DNA of 44,630 nt, from assembly GCA_904395885.1 (NCBI GenBank), contig CAJFOF010000023.1, forward strand, positions 1 to 44,630, given 5' to 3'. The notes under the pieces were generated by a model. That model made no database searches and was not told where the DNA came from. It saw only the letters and a program-made list of their open reading frames with translations. Below are positions 8,251 to 16,603 of the stretch, one piece after another. The translations under genes and the position numbers were made by a program. Position 1 is the stretch's first letter. Every line of letters begins with the position of its first letter. This DNA comes from an uncultured Lachnospiraceae bacterium. Lineage in GTDB: Bacteria; Bacillota; Clostridia; Lachnospirales; Lachnospiraceae.

Positions 8251-9654
8251 ATGGCAAAGGCGAAATCAACTGCATTTTTCTGCAAAGAGTGTGGATATGA
8301 GTCATCGAAATGGATGGGTCAGTGTCCTGCCTGCAGAGAGTGGAATACGTTCGTGGAAGAGCCGGTTGAAAAAAAGAAGCCGAGGGGCCTTGGCCCTTCG
8401 GCTTCCCGCAGTTTATCCGGTTATTCAGGAGGGGATCGCAGGATCGAAACGATCCGGCCAGCCCTTTTGTCGGAGATATCGATAGAGGAAAATGACCGTT
8501 TTCCTACCGGTTTTCCGGAACTGGACCGGGTATTGGGCGGAGGAATTGTAGGCGGCTCTCTGGTTCTGGTGGGAGGCGATCCCGGTATCGGGAAGTCCAC
8601 CTTGCTGCTTCAGGTCTGCCGCAATCTGGCCAACAGCGGCCATAAAGTTCTTTACATTTCCGGGGAAGAATCACTAAAGCAGATTAAGTTGAGGGCATCC
8701 CGAATTGGAGAGGTCTACGGAGAACTCCGCTTTCTGTGCGAGACGAATCTGAGTACTATAGAAGAAATTATAAAAAGAGATAAACCGGAAATCGCTGTGA
8801 TTGATTCGATTCAGACCATGTTTTGCGAAGAGGTAGAGTCAGCGCCTGGGAGTGTCAGCCAGGTGAGAGAGTCCACCAGCCTTTTGATGCAGATTGCGAA
8901 AGGGTTGGGGACTATGATATTTATTGTCGGTCATGTCACCAAAGAGGGTGTGGTGGCAGGTCCCCGGGTTTTGGAACATATGGTAGACACCGTCTTGTAT
9001 TTTGAGGGGGATCGCCATGCTGCCTATCGGATTCTTCGTGGAGTAAAAAACCGTTTTGGCTCGACCAATGAGATCGGTGTGTTTGAGATGGGGGAGCAGG
9101 GACTTTCAGAGGTGGAAAACCCATCGGAATATATGCTTTCGGGAAGGCCGGAAGATGCATCGGGGGCGGTGGTTGCCTGTTCGATAGAAGGAACCCGGCC
9201 GATCCTTTTGGAAGTCCAGGCTCTGGTGACGGAGACCAGCTTTGGCATGCCTAGAAGGACGGCAACGGGAACGGATTACAACCGAGTCAATCTTTTGATG
9301 GCTGTTCTGGAAAAACGGTGCCGCTACGACCTTGCACGGTTCGATGCCTATGTCAATATTGCCGGGGGAATCCGCATGAATGAGCCGGCTCTGGACCTGG
9401 CTATCGTGATGGCTTTAATTTCCAGCTACAAGGACCGGCCTGTGGATCCGGGAGTGATACTATTTGGAGAAGTGGGCCTTTCCGGGGAAGTCCGGGCTGT
9501 AACTATGGCGGAGCAGCGGGTGAAAGAGGCGGTTAAGATGGGATTTTCCACCTGCATTCTTCCCAAAACCTGCCTGGACAGGATGAAGCCAGACGGATCC
9601 ATTCGTCTTATTGGTGTGAGCAATGTGAGAGAAGCCATAGGGTATCTGGAGTGA
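8251..9654 (+). CDS. radA: RadA (Sms), DNA repair branch-migration ATPase
   Basis: 467 residues, typical length. An N-terminal zinc finger has C11/C14 and C25/C28. A RecA-like ATPase core follows with Walker A GDPGIGKST (from about 109) and the RadA-specific KNRFG motif (GVKNRFGSTNEIGVFEM). The C-terminal third is the Lon-protease-like domain without protease activity (FDAYVNIAGGIRMNEPALDLA, GEVGLSGEVR). RadA drives branch migration at recombination intermediates. The ATG lies 3 bases after the preceding stop; the ribosome binding site is GGAGAAG inside that gene. A terminator follows at 9713. Confidence 0.97.
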   Translation: MAKAKSTAFFCKECGYESSKWMGQCPACREWNTFVEEPVEKKKPRGLGPSASRSLSGYSGGDRRIETIRPALLSEISIEENDRFPTGFPELDRVLGGGIVGGSLVLVGGDPGIGKSTLLLQVCRNLANSGHKVLYISGEESLKQIKLRASRIGEVYGELRFLCETNLSTIEEIIKRDKPEIAVIDSIQTMFCEEVESAPGSVSQVRESTSLLMQIAKGLGTMIFIVGHVTKEGVVAGPRVLEHMVDTVLYFEGDRHAAYRILRGVKNRFGSTNEIGVFEMGEQGLSEVENPSEYMLSGRPEDASGAVVACSIEGTRPILLEVQALVTETSFGMPRRTATGTDYNRVNLLMAVLEKRCRYDLARFDAYVNIAGGIRMNEPALDLAIVMALISSYKDRPVDPGVILFGEVGLSGEVRAVTMAEQRVKEAVKMGFSTCILPKTCLDRMKPDGSIRLIGVSNVREAIGYLE

Positions 9655-9712
9655 TTTTGATGGCAGATTGCGTCAGGCGAAGGGGCTGTAAAATAAGTCC
9701 ATTTTTCTTTTT

Positions 9713-9738
9713 GGGGAATTTTTTAATTCCCCCTTTTT
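9713..9738 (+). terminator. Rho-independent terminator of radA
   Basis: Perfect 8-bp stem GGGGAATT-TTTT-AATTCCCC (9713-9732) followed by CTTTTT. Confidence 0.85.
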
Positions 9739-9742
9739 ATTA

Positions 9743-9791
9743 TTGACAAAACGAACAAATGTTTGTATAATATAACTAGAACATTTGTTCG
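9743..9791 (+). promoter_or_regulatory. Consensus promoter with two SOS/LexA-like boxes
   Basis: TTGACA (9743-9748), exactly 17 bases, TATAAT (9766-9771). CGAACAAATGTTTG (9752-9765) fills the spacer; GAACATTTGTTC (9779-9790) covers the start region. The two sites form a perfect inverted repeat of the 16-mer AAAACGAACAAATGTT around the -10. GAAC-N4-GTTC or GTTT is the Firmicute LexA pattern. A TetR-type operator is the main alternative, though no tetR gene is present here. Confidence 0.65.
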
Positions 9792-9819
9792 TTTTAAAAA
9801 TATAAAGGAGGCGCTGTAC

Positions 9820-10062
9820 ATGAAGATCACAAAAAATAATTTAAATGAAGTCGTATTTGAAAATGAAGATGCCAGAATGCTGATTGAAGACGTCGTTACT
9901 CACACCAGCGCCAGCCTCTACTATTACCATGGACTGGAGATCACTGTCCAGGCGGCGCTGGGGATCTGGAACCGGGCTTACCAGGCTGACGGAGAGGAGA
10001 GCAAATCTTACTACAAGATTCCGCTGGCAGATTGCTGTCCGGGAGCGGTGGCTGCATGTTAA
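9820..10062 (+). CDS. Small orphan protein under tight, SOS-like control
   Basis: 80 residues from the ATG at 9820, preceded by AAAGGAGG at good spacing; the in-frame start at 9763 lies inside the promoter and is rejected. I do not recognise the family. The protein is acidic at the N-terminus (FENEDARMLIEDVVTHTS), soluble-looking, with an aromatic stretch YYYHGLEI near residue 34 and a cysteine-rich end (DCCPGAVAAC). The abrupt C-terminus could reflect a frameshift in a longer ancestor, but nothing convincing follows in another frame. The very strong promoter with two LexA-like operators suggests it is silent normally and strongly induced, as with SOS toxins or division inhibitors; that is inference only. 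Confidence 0.6.
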   Translation: MKITKNNLNEVVFENEDARMLIEDVVTHTSASLYYYHGLEITVQAALGIWNRAYQADGEESKSYYKIPLADCCPGAVAAC

Positions 10063-10200
10063 GCAGGTCCTCTTTCCTGCGGCTTGGCGGTACGAGGTTG
10101 CCACAGAGCTGTAGACAAGAAAAAACCCCTAAATACCCTTCCGGATATTCAGGAGTCCTTCCTCACACTTTTCCACACTTATAATTTTTCCCAAAGGAAA

Positions 10201-10271
10201 CAGGGGAAGAGGGGCTCGAACCCCCATCTACGGTTTTGGAGACCGCTGCTCTACCATTGAACTATTCCCCT
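10201..10271 (-). tRNA. tRNA-Trp (anticodon CCA)
   Basis: The minus strand folds as a 71-base tRNA without encoded CCA: acceptor AGGGGAA/TTCCCCT with discriminator G, anticodon arm GCGGT-CTCCAAA-ACCGT with anticodon CCA, and T arm GGGGGTTCGAGCCCC. A consensus promoter lies upstream. Confidence 0.95.
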
Positions 10272-10309
10272 ATGGTCTTGGAACAACATGTATTTTCTCA
10301 TGCCTGATT

Positions 10310-10338
10310 ATATTACCACACTCTGGTGATGGTGTCAA
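10310..10338 (-). promoter_or_regulatory. Promoter of tRNA-Trp
   Basis: On the minus strand TTGACA (10338-10333), 17 bases, TAATAT (10315-10310), about 40 bases before the tRNA 5' end. Between this site and 10530 I see only AT-rich DNA with no supportable gene. Confidence 0.75.
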
Positions 10339-10532
10339 TGGGTATTTTGAGAAGTTTTTAAAATTATTAGATAAATTGCCACAGTTTTGCGGCAGAAGAA
10401 ATGCTGTGACAGGCTTGAAAAACCTGATCTGCGCGATAAGGGAAAAACAGACACGCTGCATAGAAAAGAAAAAAATATACAAATCAGGCACAAATATTTA
10501 CAAAAAATTGTATGAAATATCTATAATTGTAA

Positions 10533-10561
10533 TTGAAAAGAAACCCCTCCTCTGTTATAAT
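10533..10561 (+). promoter_or_regulatory. Promoter of the first phosphofructokinase gene
   Basis: TTGAAA (10533-10538), 17 bases, TATAAT (10556-10561), about 39 bases before the ATG at 10600. Confidence 0.75.
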
Positions 10562-10599
10562 CAGAAAAGAATGATCTGTAAATGAAGGGGGAAGCTGCT

Positions 10600-11841
10600 A
10601 TGGCATCAAGAAAAAGGAACATTATCGTAGGACAGTCCGGAGGCCCGACATCTGTTATCAATTCCAGTTTAGCTGGAGTGTATAAAACAGCCAAGGAGAG
10701 AGGATTCCACAAAGTATACGGGATGCTTCACGGAATCCAGGGACTTTTAGATGAACAGTATGTGGATCTGTCAACCCAGATTCATTCAGATATGGATATT
10801 GAGCTGCTAAAGAGAACTCCTTCTGCATTTTTGGGTTCCTGCCGCTACAAACTTCCGGAAATCCATACCAACCCGGAAGTTTACGAAAAAATATTTGCAA
10901 TTCTGGATAAATTGCAAATAGAAGTTTTTATTTATATTGGTGGGAACGATTCTATGGATACCATTAAAAAATTGTCGGATTATGCCATCGTCAAAGGGCA
11001 TGACCAGAAATTTCTGGGCGTTCCAAAGACCATTGATAATGATCTGGCGCTGACAGATCATACGCCTGGGTACGGAAGTGCAGCCAAGTACATCGGGGCT
11101 TCCACAAAGGAAATTATCCGTGATGCCCTTGGACTCACCTACAATAAGAGTATGATCACGATTATTGAAGTCATGGGGCGCAATGCAGGGTGGCTTACTG
11201 GGGCAACAGCGCTGGCAAAGACGGAGGAATGCGATGGGCCGGATCTGATCTATCTTCCTGAAATCCCCTTTGATTTGGAGAAATGCCTGAAAAAAGTGCG
11301 TGAACTTTTGAAGAAGAAAAGCTCTGTAGTGATTGCAGTGTCGGAGGGTATTAAGCTGGCAGACGGGCGATATGTATGTGAACTGTCGGGAGGTCCTGAT
11401 TATGTAGATGCGTTTGGACACAGACAGCTTCAGGGAACGGCTGCATATTTGGCGAGCTTTATGGGGGCTGAGATTGGCTGTAAGACCCGGAGTGTAGAGT
11501 TTTCAACTCTGCAGAGGAGCGCTTCTCACATGGCGTCCAGAGTGGATGTCAATGAGGCCTTTATGGTAGGCGGCGCTGCAGTGAAAGCTGCAGATGAGGG
11601 GGATACGGGAAAAATGGTGGTCATTGACAGGATTTCCGATGATCCCTATATGAGCGCTGCCGGAATTTACGATGTTCACAGAATTGCCAATAACGAAAAG
11701 CTGGTGCCGAGGAATTGGCTAAATAAGGAAGGAAATTACGTGACACAGGAATTTTTGAATTACATCGAGCCGCTGATTCAGGGGGATTACCAGCCATTTA
11801 TGGTCAATGGACTGCCTCAGCATCTGGTATTAAAAAGATAG
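10600..11841 (+). CDS. 6-phosphofructokinase, pyrophosphate-dependent type (copy 1)
   Basis: 413 residues from the ATG at 10600, which has GAAGGGGGAAG at the right distance; the ATG at 10582 is itself part of that site. PFK family: GQSGGPT near residue 11, GGNDSMDT (114-121), PKTIDNDL (142-149), MGRNAGWL, and VSEGIKLADG. Aspartate at position 117 (ATP enzymes usually have glycine in GGDGS) and lysine 143 of PKTIDND are the marks of pyrophosphate-using enzymes, so it probably transfers phosphate from PPi to fructose 6-phosphate reversibly in glycolysis. A close paralogue lies at 16604. It has its own promoter and terminator, hence is monocistronic. Phosphate donor is predicted, not proven. Confidence 0.9.
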   Translation: MASRKRNIIVGQSGGPTSVINSSLAGVYKTAKERGFHKVYGMLHGIQGLLDEQYVDLSTQIHSDMDIELLKRTPSAFLGSCRYKLPEIHTNPEVYEKIFAILDKLQIEVFIYIGGNDSMDTIKKLSDYAIVKGHDQKFLGVPKTIDNDLALTDHTPGYGSAAKYIGASTKEIIRDALGLTYNKSMITIIEVMGRNAGWLTGATALAKTEECDGPDLIYLPEIPFDLEKCLKKVRELLKKKSSVVIAVSEGIKLADGRYVCELSGGPDYVDAFGHRQLQGTAAYLASFMGAEIGCKTRSVEFSTLQRSASHMASRVDVNEAFMVGGAAVKAADEGDTGKMVVIDRISDDPYMSAAGIYDVHRIANNEKLVPRNWLNKEGNYVTQEFLNYIEPLIQGDYQPFMVNGLPQHLVLKR

Positions 11842-11902
11842 CAGAGTTGTACGGAAATAAAGAGATGTAAGCACTTACATTAAAAATTGATGCAAACGCA
11901 AG

Positions 11903-11960
11903 AAAACCGGTTTCAAATCTTCTGAAATTTAATTCATTATGGAGATGGGCCGGTTTTTTT
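11903..11960 (+). terminator. Terminator of phosphofructokinase copy 1
   Basis: AAAACCGG (11903-11910) pairs with CCGGTTTT (11950-11957), with an inner TTTCA/TGAAA hairpin, followed by T's. The rest of the 306-base gap up to 12147 is AT-rich and carries only the promoter of the next gene. Confidence 0.75.
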
Positions 11961-12063
11961 GTGGGGTGAAAATGTGTAAAACTGCAAAAAATGAAAAAGA
12001 GAAAAGGGATATAAAAAGTAAAAAATCATAATAAAAAAGAAGATTTGGAAATAAAAGGAAAAT

Positions 12064-12092
12064 TTGACATTTAAAACCAATCGTGCTATATA
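12064..12092 (+). promoter_or_regulatory. Promoter of the HPr-like gene
   Basis: TTGACA (12064-12069), 17 bases, TATATA (12087-12092), about 55 bases before the ATG. Confidence 0.75.
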
Positions 12093-12147
12093 TAAGTTCA
12101 ACACAAAACAAACCACATTTAAATTCATTTCAAAGGAGTGAAAAAGT

Positions 12148-12390
12148 ATGAAACAGAGAAAGATTATGCTGCCATCCATTGCGGCGGCAAAAGAGTTTGT
12201 ACAGGAAGCAAGCAAATGTGACTTCGATATTAACGTTTTTTATAATCGGGTCATTATTGATGCAAAATCCCTTTTAGGCGTGCTGAGCCTGGATCTGACC
12301 AGAGTTCTGACCGTTGAATATAACGGTGAGAGTGAAGAGTTTGAGGCATACTTAGACAGCCTGGAAGGAAATATGACAGTAGTTGCATAA
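12148..12390 (+). CDS. HPr-like protein lacking the phosphorylated histidine (Crh-like)
   Basis: 80 residues, HPr size, with an AAAGGAG site upstream. The second half, IDAKSLLGVLSLDL, matches the HPr regulatory region NAKSIMGVMSL and keeps the serine equivalent to Ser46 (here S41), the target of HPr kinase. The N-terminal active-site loop, which in HPr reads roughly GIHARPA with His15, is here LPSIAAAKEF with no histidine. It therefore cannot be a normal phosphocarrier. Bacillus Crh shows the same pattern (no His15, Ser46 kept) and acts with CcpA in catabolite repression; orthology to Crh is not implied. It is monocistronic, beside a phosphofructokinase gene whose product influences HPr kinase through fructose bisphosphate. 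Confidence 0.8.
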   Translation: MKQRKIMLPSIAAAKEFVQEASKCDFDINVFYNRVIIDAKSLLGVLSLDLTRVLTVEYNGESEEFEAYLDSLEGNMTVVA

Positions 12391-12402
12391 GAAAGTATGG
12401 AA

Positions 12403-12433
12403 GGGCGTGGCCGGAAGAGGCTACGCCCTTTTT
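12403..12433 (+). terminator. Terminator of the HPr-like gene
   Basis: GGGCGTGGCC (12403-12412) pairs with GGCTACGCCC (12419-12428; one G-U pair), followed by TTTTT. Confidence 0.9.
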
Positions 12434-12493
12434 CACTTTATAAGGAATGCAGGATTCTTTTTTATAGATGACTGTTCTGCTGTATAAAAGTAT

Positions 12494-12545
12494 AGTATAA
12501 TAACTACTGTGTCTGTGGATACCGGTTTCTGCGCTTGCTGCAGAA
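12494..12545. repeat. Second copy of the dispersed intergenic repeat
   Basis: 12512-12545 matches 7681-7714 at 29 of 34 bases and keeps the TTCTGC/GCAGAA hairpin. As in the first copy, a TATAATAAC segment precedes it (from 12496). It lies just upstream of the helicase gene and may contribute its -10 element. Confidence 0.6.
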
Positions 12546-12573
12546 AGTTTATCTGAAAGCGGGGTGAGAGAGT

Positions 12574-14949
12574 GTGAAGGAAGAAGAGGGGATAACACGG
12601 ATTTCGGTGAGGAATCTGGTGGAGTTTGTTTTGCGGTCTGGCGATCTGGATAATCGCAGGACCGCAGGCGCCCAGAAGGAAGCAATGCAGGCAGGGAGCC
12701 GCCTGCACCGTAAGATCCAGAAAAGGATGGGAGCCAATTATCAGGCTGAGGTCTCTCTGAAACATACCTTCTGGGTAGAGGGAATCGGCATTCAGGTGGA
12801 AGGACGGGCAGACGGGATCCTGACAGAACCGGGGGGCGTGACTGTCGATGAGATAAAATGTCTGTATATGGATTTGGAAGAGCTGACAGAACCGATACCG
12901 GTTCATTTAGCACAGGCGATGTGCTACGGCTATCTGTACGGACTGGACCGCCAGCTCTCTTCCGTTGCCTTTCAGATTACTTACTGTAATATTGAGTCGG
13001 AAGAAATTCGCCGATTTCGGTCGGAGCGGTCCTGGGAGGAGTTAGAATGCTGGTTTACAGGCCTTCTCCATGAATATGTGAAATGGGCCAGGTACTTATA
13101 TCACCATGAAATAAGAAGAAATCAGTCTATTAAAGAGCTGAACTTTCCCTATCCTTACCGGGAAGGGCAGCGGGAACTGGCTGTCTCAGTCTATAAGAGT
13201 ATCAACAGAGAACGAAATCTTTTTATCCAGGCCCCTACTGGAATCGGCAAAACACTCTCTGTCATATTTCCCGGTGTGAAGGCGATGGGGGAGGGAAAAG
13301 CTGACAAGCTGTTTTACCTGACTGCAAAGACGATTACCAGGAGTGTTGCGGAAGAAGCTATGGCAGTGCTGAGGACGCGAGGTCTGCACTTTAAAAGTGT
13401 GACGATCACTGCAAAAGAAAAGCTGTGCTTTCTGGAAAAGCCTGAATGCAATCCGGATGCGTGCCCGTATGCCAAAGGCCATTTTGACAGGGTAAACGAC
13501 GCGGTGTATGAGATGATACAGGAGGAGCAGGAAATAGCAAGGGAAAAGATTCTGGAGTATGCACAGCGCTGGCAGATCTGCCCCTTTGAATTCTGTCTGG
13601 ATATCAGCAGTTGGGTGGACGGGATTATCTGTGATTATAATTACGTTTTTGACCCAAACGTTCGCCTGAAACGGTATTTCTCAGAAGGGACTCCTCAGAA
13701 CAAGTATCTCTTCCTGGTGGATGAGGCTCACAATTTAGTGGAGCGAGCCAGAAAGATGTACAGCGCCCAACTGGTAAAGGAAGATTTTTTGACGGTGAAA
13801 AGGCTGGTCAAAAAACGATCCCCTAAACTGGCCGGTCTGCTGGATAAATGCAATAAAGCGCTGCTGGAGATGAAACGGGAATGCAGCGGCTATGAGATTC
13901 TTCCGGATATCAATCACTTTGCCGTTCACCTGATGGCGGCCTTCGGGGAATTTGAAATCTTCATGGACAGAAATCCTGAATTTGAAAATCGGGATCTTGT
14001 ACTGGACTTTTACTTTGCTGTACGGAATTTTATATATGTGCAGGAGCGTCTGGATGAAGGGTACGAGATTTATACAGAGCTGCTTCCCTCCGGTGAATTT
14101 ATGGTGCGGCTGTTTTGTGTGGATCCCTCAGGCTGTCTGAGAGAATGTATGAACCAGGCGGTAAGCACGGTATTTTTTTCCGCCACTCTTCTTCCCGTCC
14201 GGTATTATAAGGAACTGCTAAGCGGAGACCCGGAGGAGTATGCAATTTACGCCCATTCACCGTTTCCGCCCCAAAACAGACTTTTGGTGATTGCCAAGGA
14301 CGTCAGCAGCCGCTATACTAGAAGAAATGCCAGGGAATATGAAAAGGTAGCAGATTATATAGAAGACATCGTCAGTGAGAAAAAGGGCAACTACCTGGTG
14401 TTCTGCCCGTCTTACCAGTATTTGGGAGAAATTGAGACGATCCTGAAAGCGCGTTGGGGCGATTCCGATCTAAGTCCGAGGCTGGCGGTTCAATCTTCCA
14501 GGATGACAGAACAGGAAAAAGAAGACTTTCTGGACCGGTTTCGTCTGCCGGACAAAACCGATGATGGGGGGCTGACAGCCTTGTGCGTTATGGGAGGGAT
14601 TTTTTCAGAGGGAATTGACCTGACAGGAGAACGGCTGATCGGAGTAGTGCTGATCGGTACCGGCCTTCCCATGGTCTGTACGGAGCAGGAAATTCTGAAG
14701 GGCTATTTTGACCAAAGAGGTAAAAATGGATTTGACTATGCTTATCAGTATCCCGGCATGAACAAAGTGATGCAGGCTGCGGGGCGAGTGATTCGGACGA
14801 TGGAGGACAGGGGAGTAATCGCTCTGCTTGATGACAGATTTTTAAGAGCGGATTACCAGGCCCTGTTTCCAAGAGAGTGGGACAGATATTACGCGGTGGG
14901 TCAACACCAGATAAAAGGTGTTCTCAAAAATTTTTGGGAATCAATCTAA
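12574..14949 (+). CDS. Rad3/DinG-like Fe-S DNA helicase with N-terminal PD-(D/E)XK nuclease domain
   Basis: 791 residues from a GTG start with GGGGTGA upstream. Residues 8-175 look like a Cas4/RecB-type nuclease: D80 in GRADG, V-D-E93-I-K95 as the (D/E)XK motif and Q114-x3-Y118. Residues 190-780 are a superfamily 2 XPD-like helicase: Walker A APTGIGKT (220-227), Fe-S cysteines C285, C292, C297 and C336/C341, DEAH box at 383-386, and C-terminal motifs GIFSEGIDLTGERL and QAAGRVIR. Probable 5'-3' helicase-nuclease acting in repair or in processing of foreign or flapped DNA, similar in logic to Dna2. It is transcribed alone and convergent with a LysR gene. Exact role unknown. Confidence 0.88.
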   Translation: MKEEEGITRISVRNLVEFVLRSGDLDNRRTAGAQKEAMQAGSRLHRKIQKRMGANYQAEVSLKHTFWVEGIGIQVEGRADGILTEPGGVTVDEIKCLYMDLEELTEPIPVHLAQAMCYGYLYGLDRQLSSVAFQITYCNIESEEIRRFRSERSWEELECWFTGLLHEYVKWARYLYHHEIRRNQSIKELNFPYPYREGQRELAVSVYKSINRERNLFIQAPTGIGKTLSVIFPGVKAMGEGKADKLFYLTAKTITRSVAEEAMAVLRTRGLHFKSVTITAKEKLCFLEKPECNPDACPYAKGHFDRVNDAVYEMIQEEQEIAREKILEYAQRWQICPFEFCLDISSWVDGIICDYNYVFDPNVRLKRYFSEGTPQNKYLFLVDEAHNLVERARKMYSAQLVKEDFLTVKRLVKKRSPKLAGLLDKCNKALLEMKRECSGYEILPDINHFAVHLMAAFGEFEIFMDRNPEFENRDLVLDFYFAVRNFIYVQERLDEGYEIYTELLPSGEFMVRLFCVDPSGCLRECMNQAVSTVFFSATLLPVRYYKELLSGDPEEYAIYAHSPFPPQNRLLVIAKDVSSRYTRRNAREYEKVADYIEDIVSEKKGNYLVFCPSYQYLGEIETILKARWGDSDLSPRLAVQSSRMTEQEKEDFLDRFRLPDKTDDGGLTALCVMGGIFSEGIDLTGERLIGVVLIGTGLPMVCTEQEILKGYFDQRGKNGFDYAYQYPGMNKVMQAAGRVIRTMEDRGVIALLDDRFLRADYQALFPREWDRYYAVGQHQIKGVLKNFWESI

Positions 14950-14963
14950 TTTGAAAAAGCTGC

Positions 14964-15842
14964 TTACAGCATTCCGATAAACTGTTTGGCAGCTTGGGAA
15001 ACCGGAAGATTTTCATTATATGCCACAACAAGCTGGCGCGGCGGAAGCTGTTCATTCAGCTTCAGGATAAACAGATCCTTGTCGTGTTCCGGGATGCAAA
15101 AGTCCGGGACAAAGGCGATTCCAAGACCGATACGAGCCAGGTCGATCAGAAGATCATTGCTGGATAATTCAATTTCCGGGACAAGATCCAGACGGCTTCT
15201 CTGAAACATCTTATGAAGAAATTCGCTGGTAGTACTTTTTCTGGTCAGCATCAGGATTGGATAGTCCTGCAGTTCTTTTAAGGTAAAGACTTTATCTTCC
15301 AAGGGGAAATGCTGACGATTGGCGACGAAAACATCGGTAAATTCGCGGATCGTCCGTATCGTCTGACTGTTGGAAAGGCCAGAGTTCGGATAATTGGTAA
15401 CAATAAAATCCACCTGCCCGCTCTCAAGTAAATGGGCGCATTCAATGGAAGTCTGGTTCGTCACCTTAATATGGACATTTGGATACTGAATGTGAAATTG
15501 CTGCAGGTAAGGGATGAGAAAATAACGGCAGATGGTATCACTGGCTCCGATGCGGAGCTGACCGCCGTTCAGCGTATTGGCTTCCAGAAGCTGGTTCTCC
15601 CCTTTTTGGATCAAATTGATTGCCGGTTCTATATGTTTCAGCAGAATTTCGCCTTCAGGGGTGAGTTGTACCCGCTTGGTGCTGCGAATGAAAAGCGTCT
15701 GATTCAGTTTCTTTTCCAGAACTTTGATAGACTGACTGACTGCGGACTGAGAGATGAATAGCTGTTTCGATGCTTCTGAAAAACTTAACGTATTTGCAAC
15801 GTGATAAAAGACTTTGTATAATTCATAATTGATATCCATCAT
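14964..15842 (-). CDS. LysR family transcriptional regulator
   Basis: 292 residues. The N-terminal helix-turn-helix (residues 3-62: LYKVFYHVANTLSFSEASKQ, SQSAVSQSIKVLE) and the two-lobed effector domain (about 90-290) are complete. The start has AGGAGGG upstream on the minus strand. It lies head-to-head with the sigma-like gene at 15921 with an 78-base gap, and tail-to-tail with the helicase. LysR proteins often control a divergent neighbour; the sigma-like gene would be the candidate. Effector and target are unknown. Confidence 0.92.
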   Translation of the reverse strand: MMDINYELYKVFYHVANTLSFSEASKQLFISQSAVSQSIKVLEKKLNQTLFIRSTKRVQLTPEGEILLKHIEPAINLIQKGENQLLEANTLNGGQLRIGASDTICRYFLIPYLQQFHIQYPNVHIKVTNQTSIECAHLLESGQVDFIVTNYPNSGLSNSQTIRTIREFTDVFVANRQHFPLEDKVFTLKELQDYPILMLTRKSTTSEFLHKMFQRSRLDLVPEIELSSNDLLIDLARIGLGIAFVPDFCIPEHDKDLFILKLNEQLPPRQLVVAYNENLPVSQAAKQFIGML

Positions 15843-15920
15843 TAGCCCTCCTTATAAGTACTCCCTTATTTTAGCACGGAAGCGGGGAACTTGTAAAGAG
15901 GTGATTGAAAGGAGACGCAT

Positions 15921-16466
15921 ATGGAATACCGTGATGAGACAGTTGAACAGGAAGATTTTTATCAGATGTATTTGGATGATTTGCAGGAAATCGTTCCCTG
16001 TACAGAACCGGAGAGAGAGATTCTGCTCTCCAAGGCAGCGAGAGGCGATGAGAGTGCGAAGAAAAGGCTTGTGGAAGGCCACTTGAAAATGGTGCTGGAG
16101 CTGGCTGCAGATTATATGGATGGAGCGCTTTCGCCGGGAGATGTGATCCAGGAAGCGAATATGGCACTGCTGGCTGCGGTAGATGGCTATAGAGAGGGAG
16201 ATTTTCTTCAGAGTATGAAAGAAAGGATCCGAAACAGTCTGGAAAAAGCTCTGGAGGATCAGCGGCGGGAACAGACAGCCGGAGAAGAGGCGGCGGCGCG
16301 GGCCAATGTGCTCCAGGAGGTGTCTCGGGTTATGGCAGAAGAACTGGAACGGGAGGCAACTGTAGAAGAATTGGCAGAGCGAATGAAGATGACTCCTGAA
16401 GAGATCAGGGATATCATGAAAATGACGATGGACGCCGTTGCGGTCGTAAGCAGAGATGTAAAATAG
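15921..16466 (+). CDS. Truncated sigma-70-like protein lacking region 4
   Basis: 181 residues with GAAAGGAGA upstream of the ATG. The order of segments resembles primary sigma factors: region 1.2-like (about 11-45, FYQMYLDDLQEI, LSKAARGDESAKK), region 2.1-2.2 core-binding helix (46-92, LVEGHLKMVLELAADY, DVIQEANMALLAAVDGY), and region 3 (about 130-170, ATVEELAERMKMTPEEIRDI). The -10 recognition part (region 2.4) is poorly preserved and no region 4 (-35 binding) follows; the frame simply stops. It may bind core polymerase without normal promoter recognition, acting as a regulator or a specialised sigma. It could also be a decayed sigma factor, but the reading frame is clean. Confidence 0.75.
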   Translation: MEYRDETVEQEDFYQMYLDDLQEIVPCTEPEREILLSKAARGDESAKKRLVEGHLKMVLELAADYMDGALSPGDVIQEANMALLAAVDGYREGDFLQSMKERIRNSLEKALEDQRREQTAGEEAAARANVLQEVSRVMAEELEREATVEELAERMKMTPEEIRDIMKMTMDAVAVVSRDVK

Positions 16467-16521
16467 AGTGTATTTTTTTAAGACAATCAGAGGTTGTATG
16501 AGTAAATATACACAATAGCCG

Positions 16522-16551
16522 TTGACTTTTTCGTTTCTCTTGTAATAAAAT
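16522..16551 (+). promoter_or_regulatory. Promoter of phosphofructokinase copy 2
   Basis: TTGACT (16522-16527), 18 bases, TAAAAT (16546-16551), about 52 bases before the ATG. Confidence 0.6.
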
Positions 16552-16603
16552 AAATGAAAGGGGTAATTCCGTATAAACGTCATTATTAGTAGGAGGAACA
16601 ATT

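Noticed and set aside
10376..10585. 69-codon Lys-rich frame before phosphofructokinase 1
   Set aside because: It spans the promoter of that gene, has no ribosome binding site and has low-complexity AT-rich composition.
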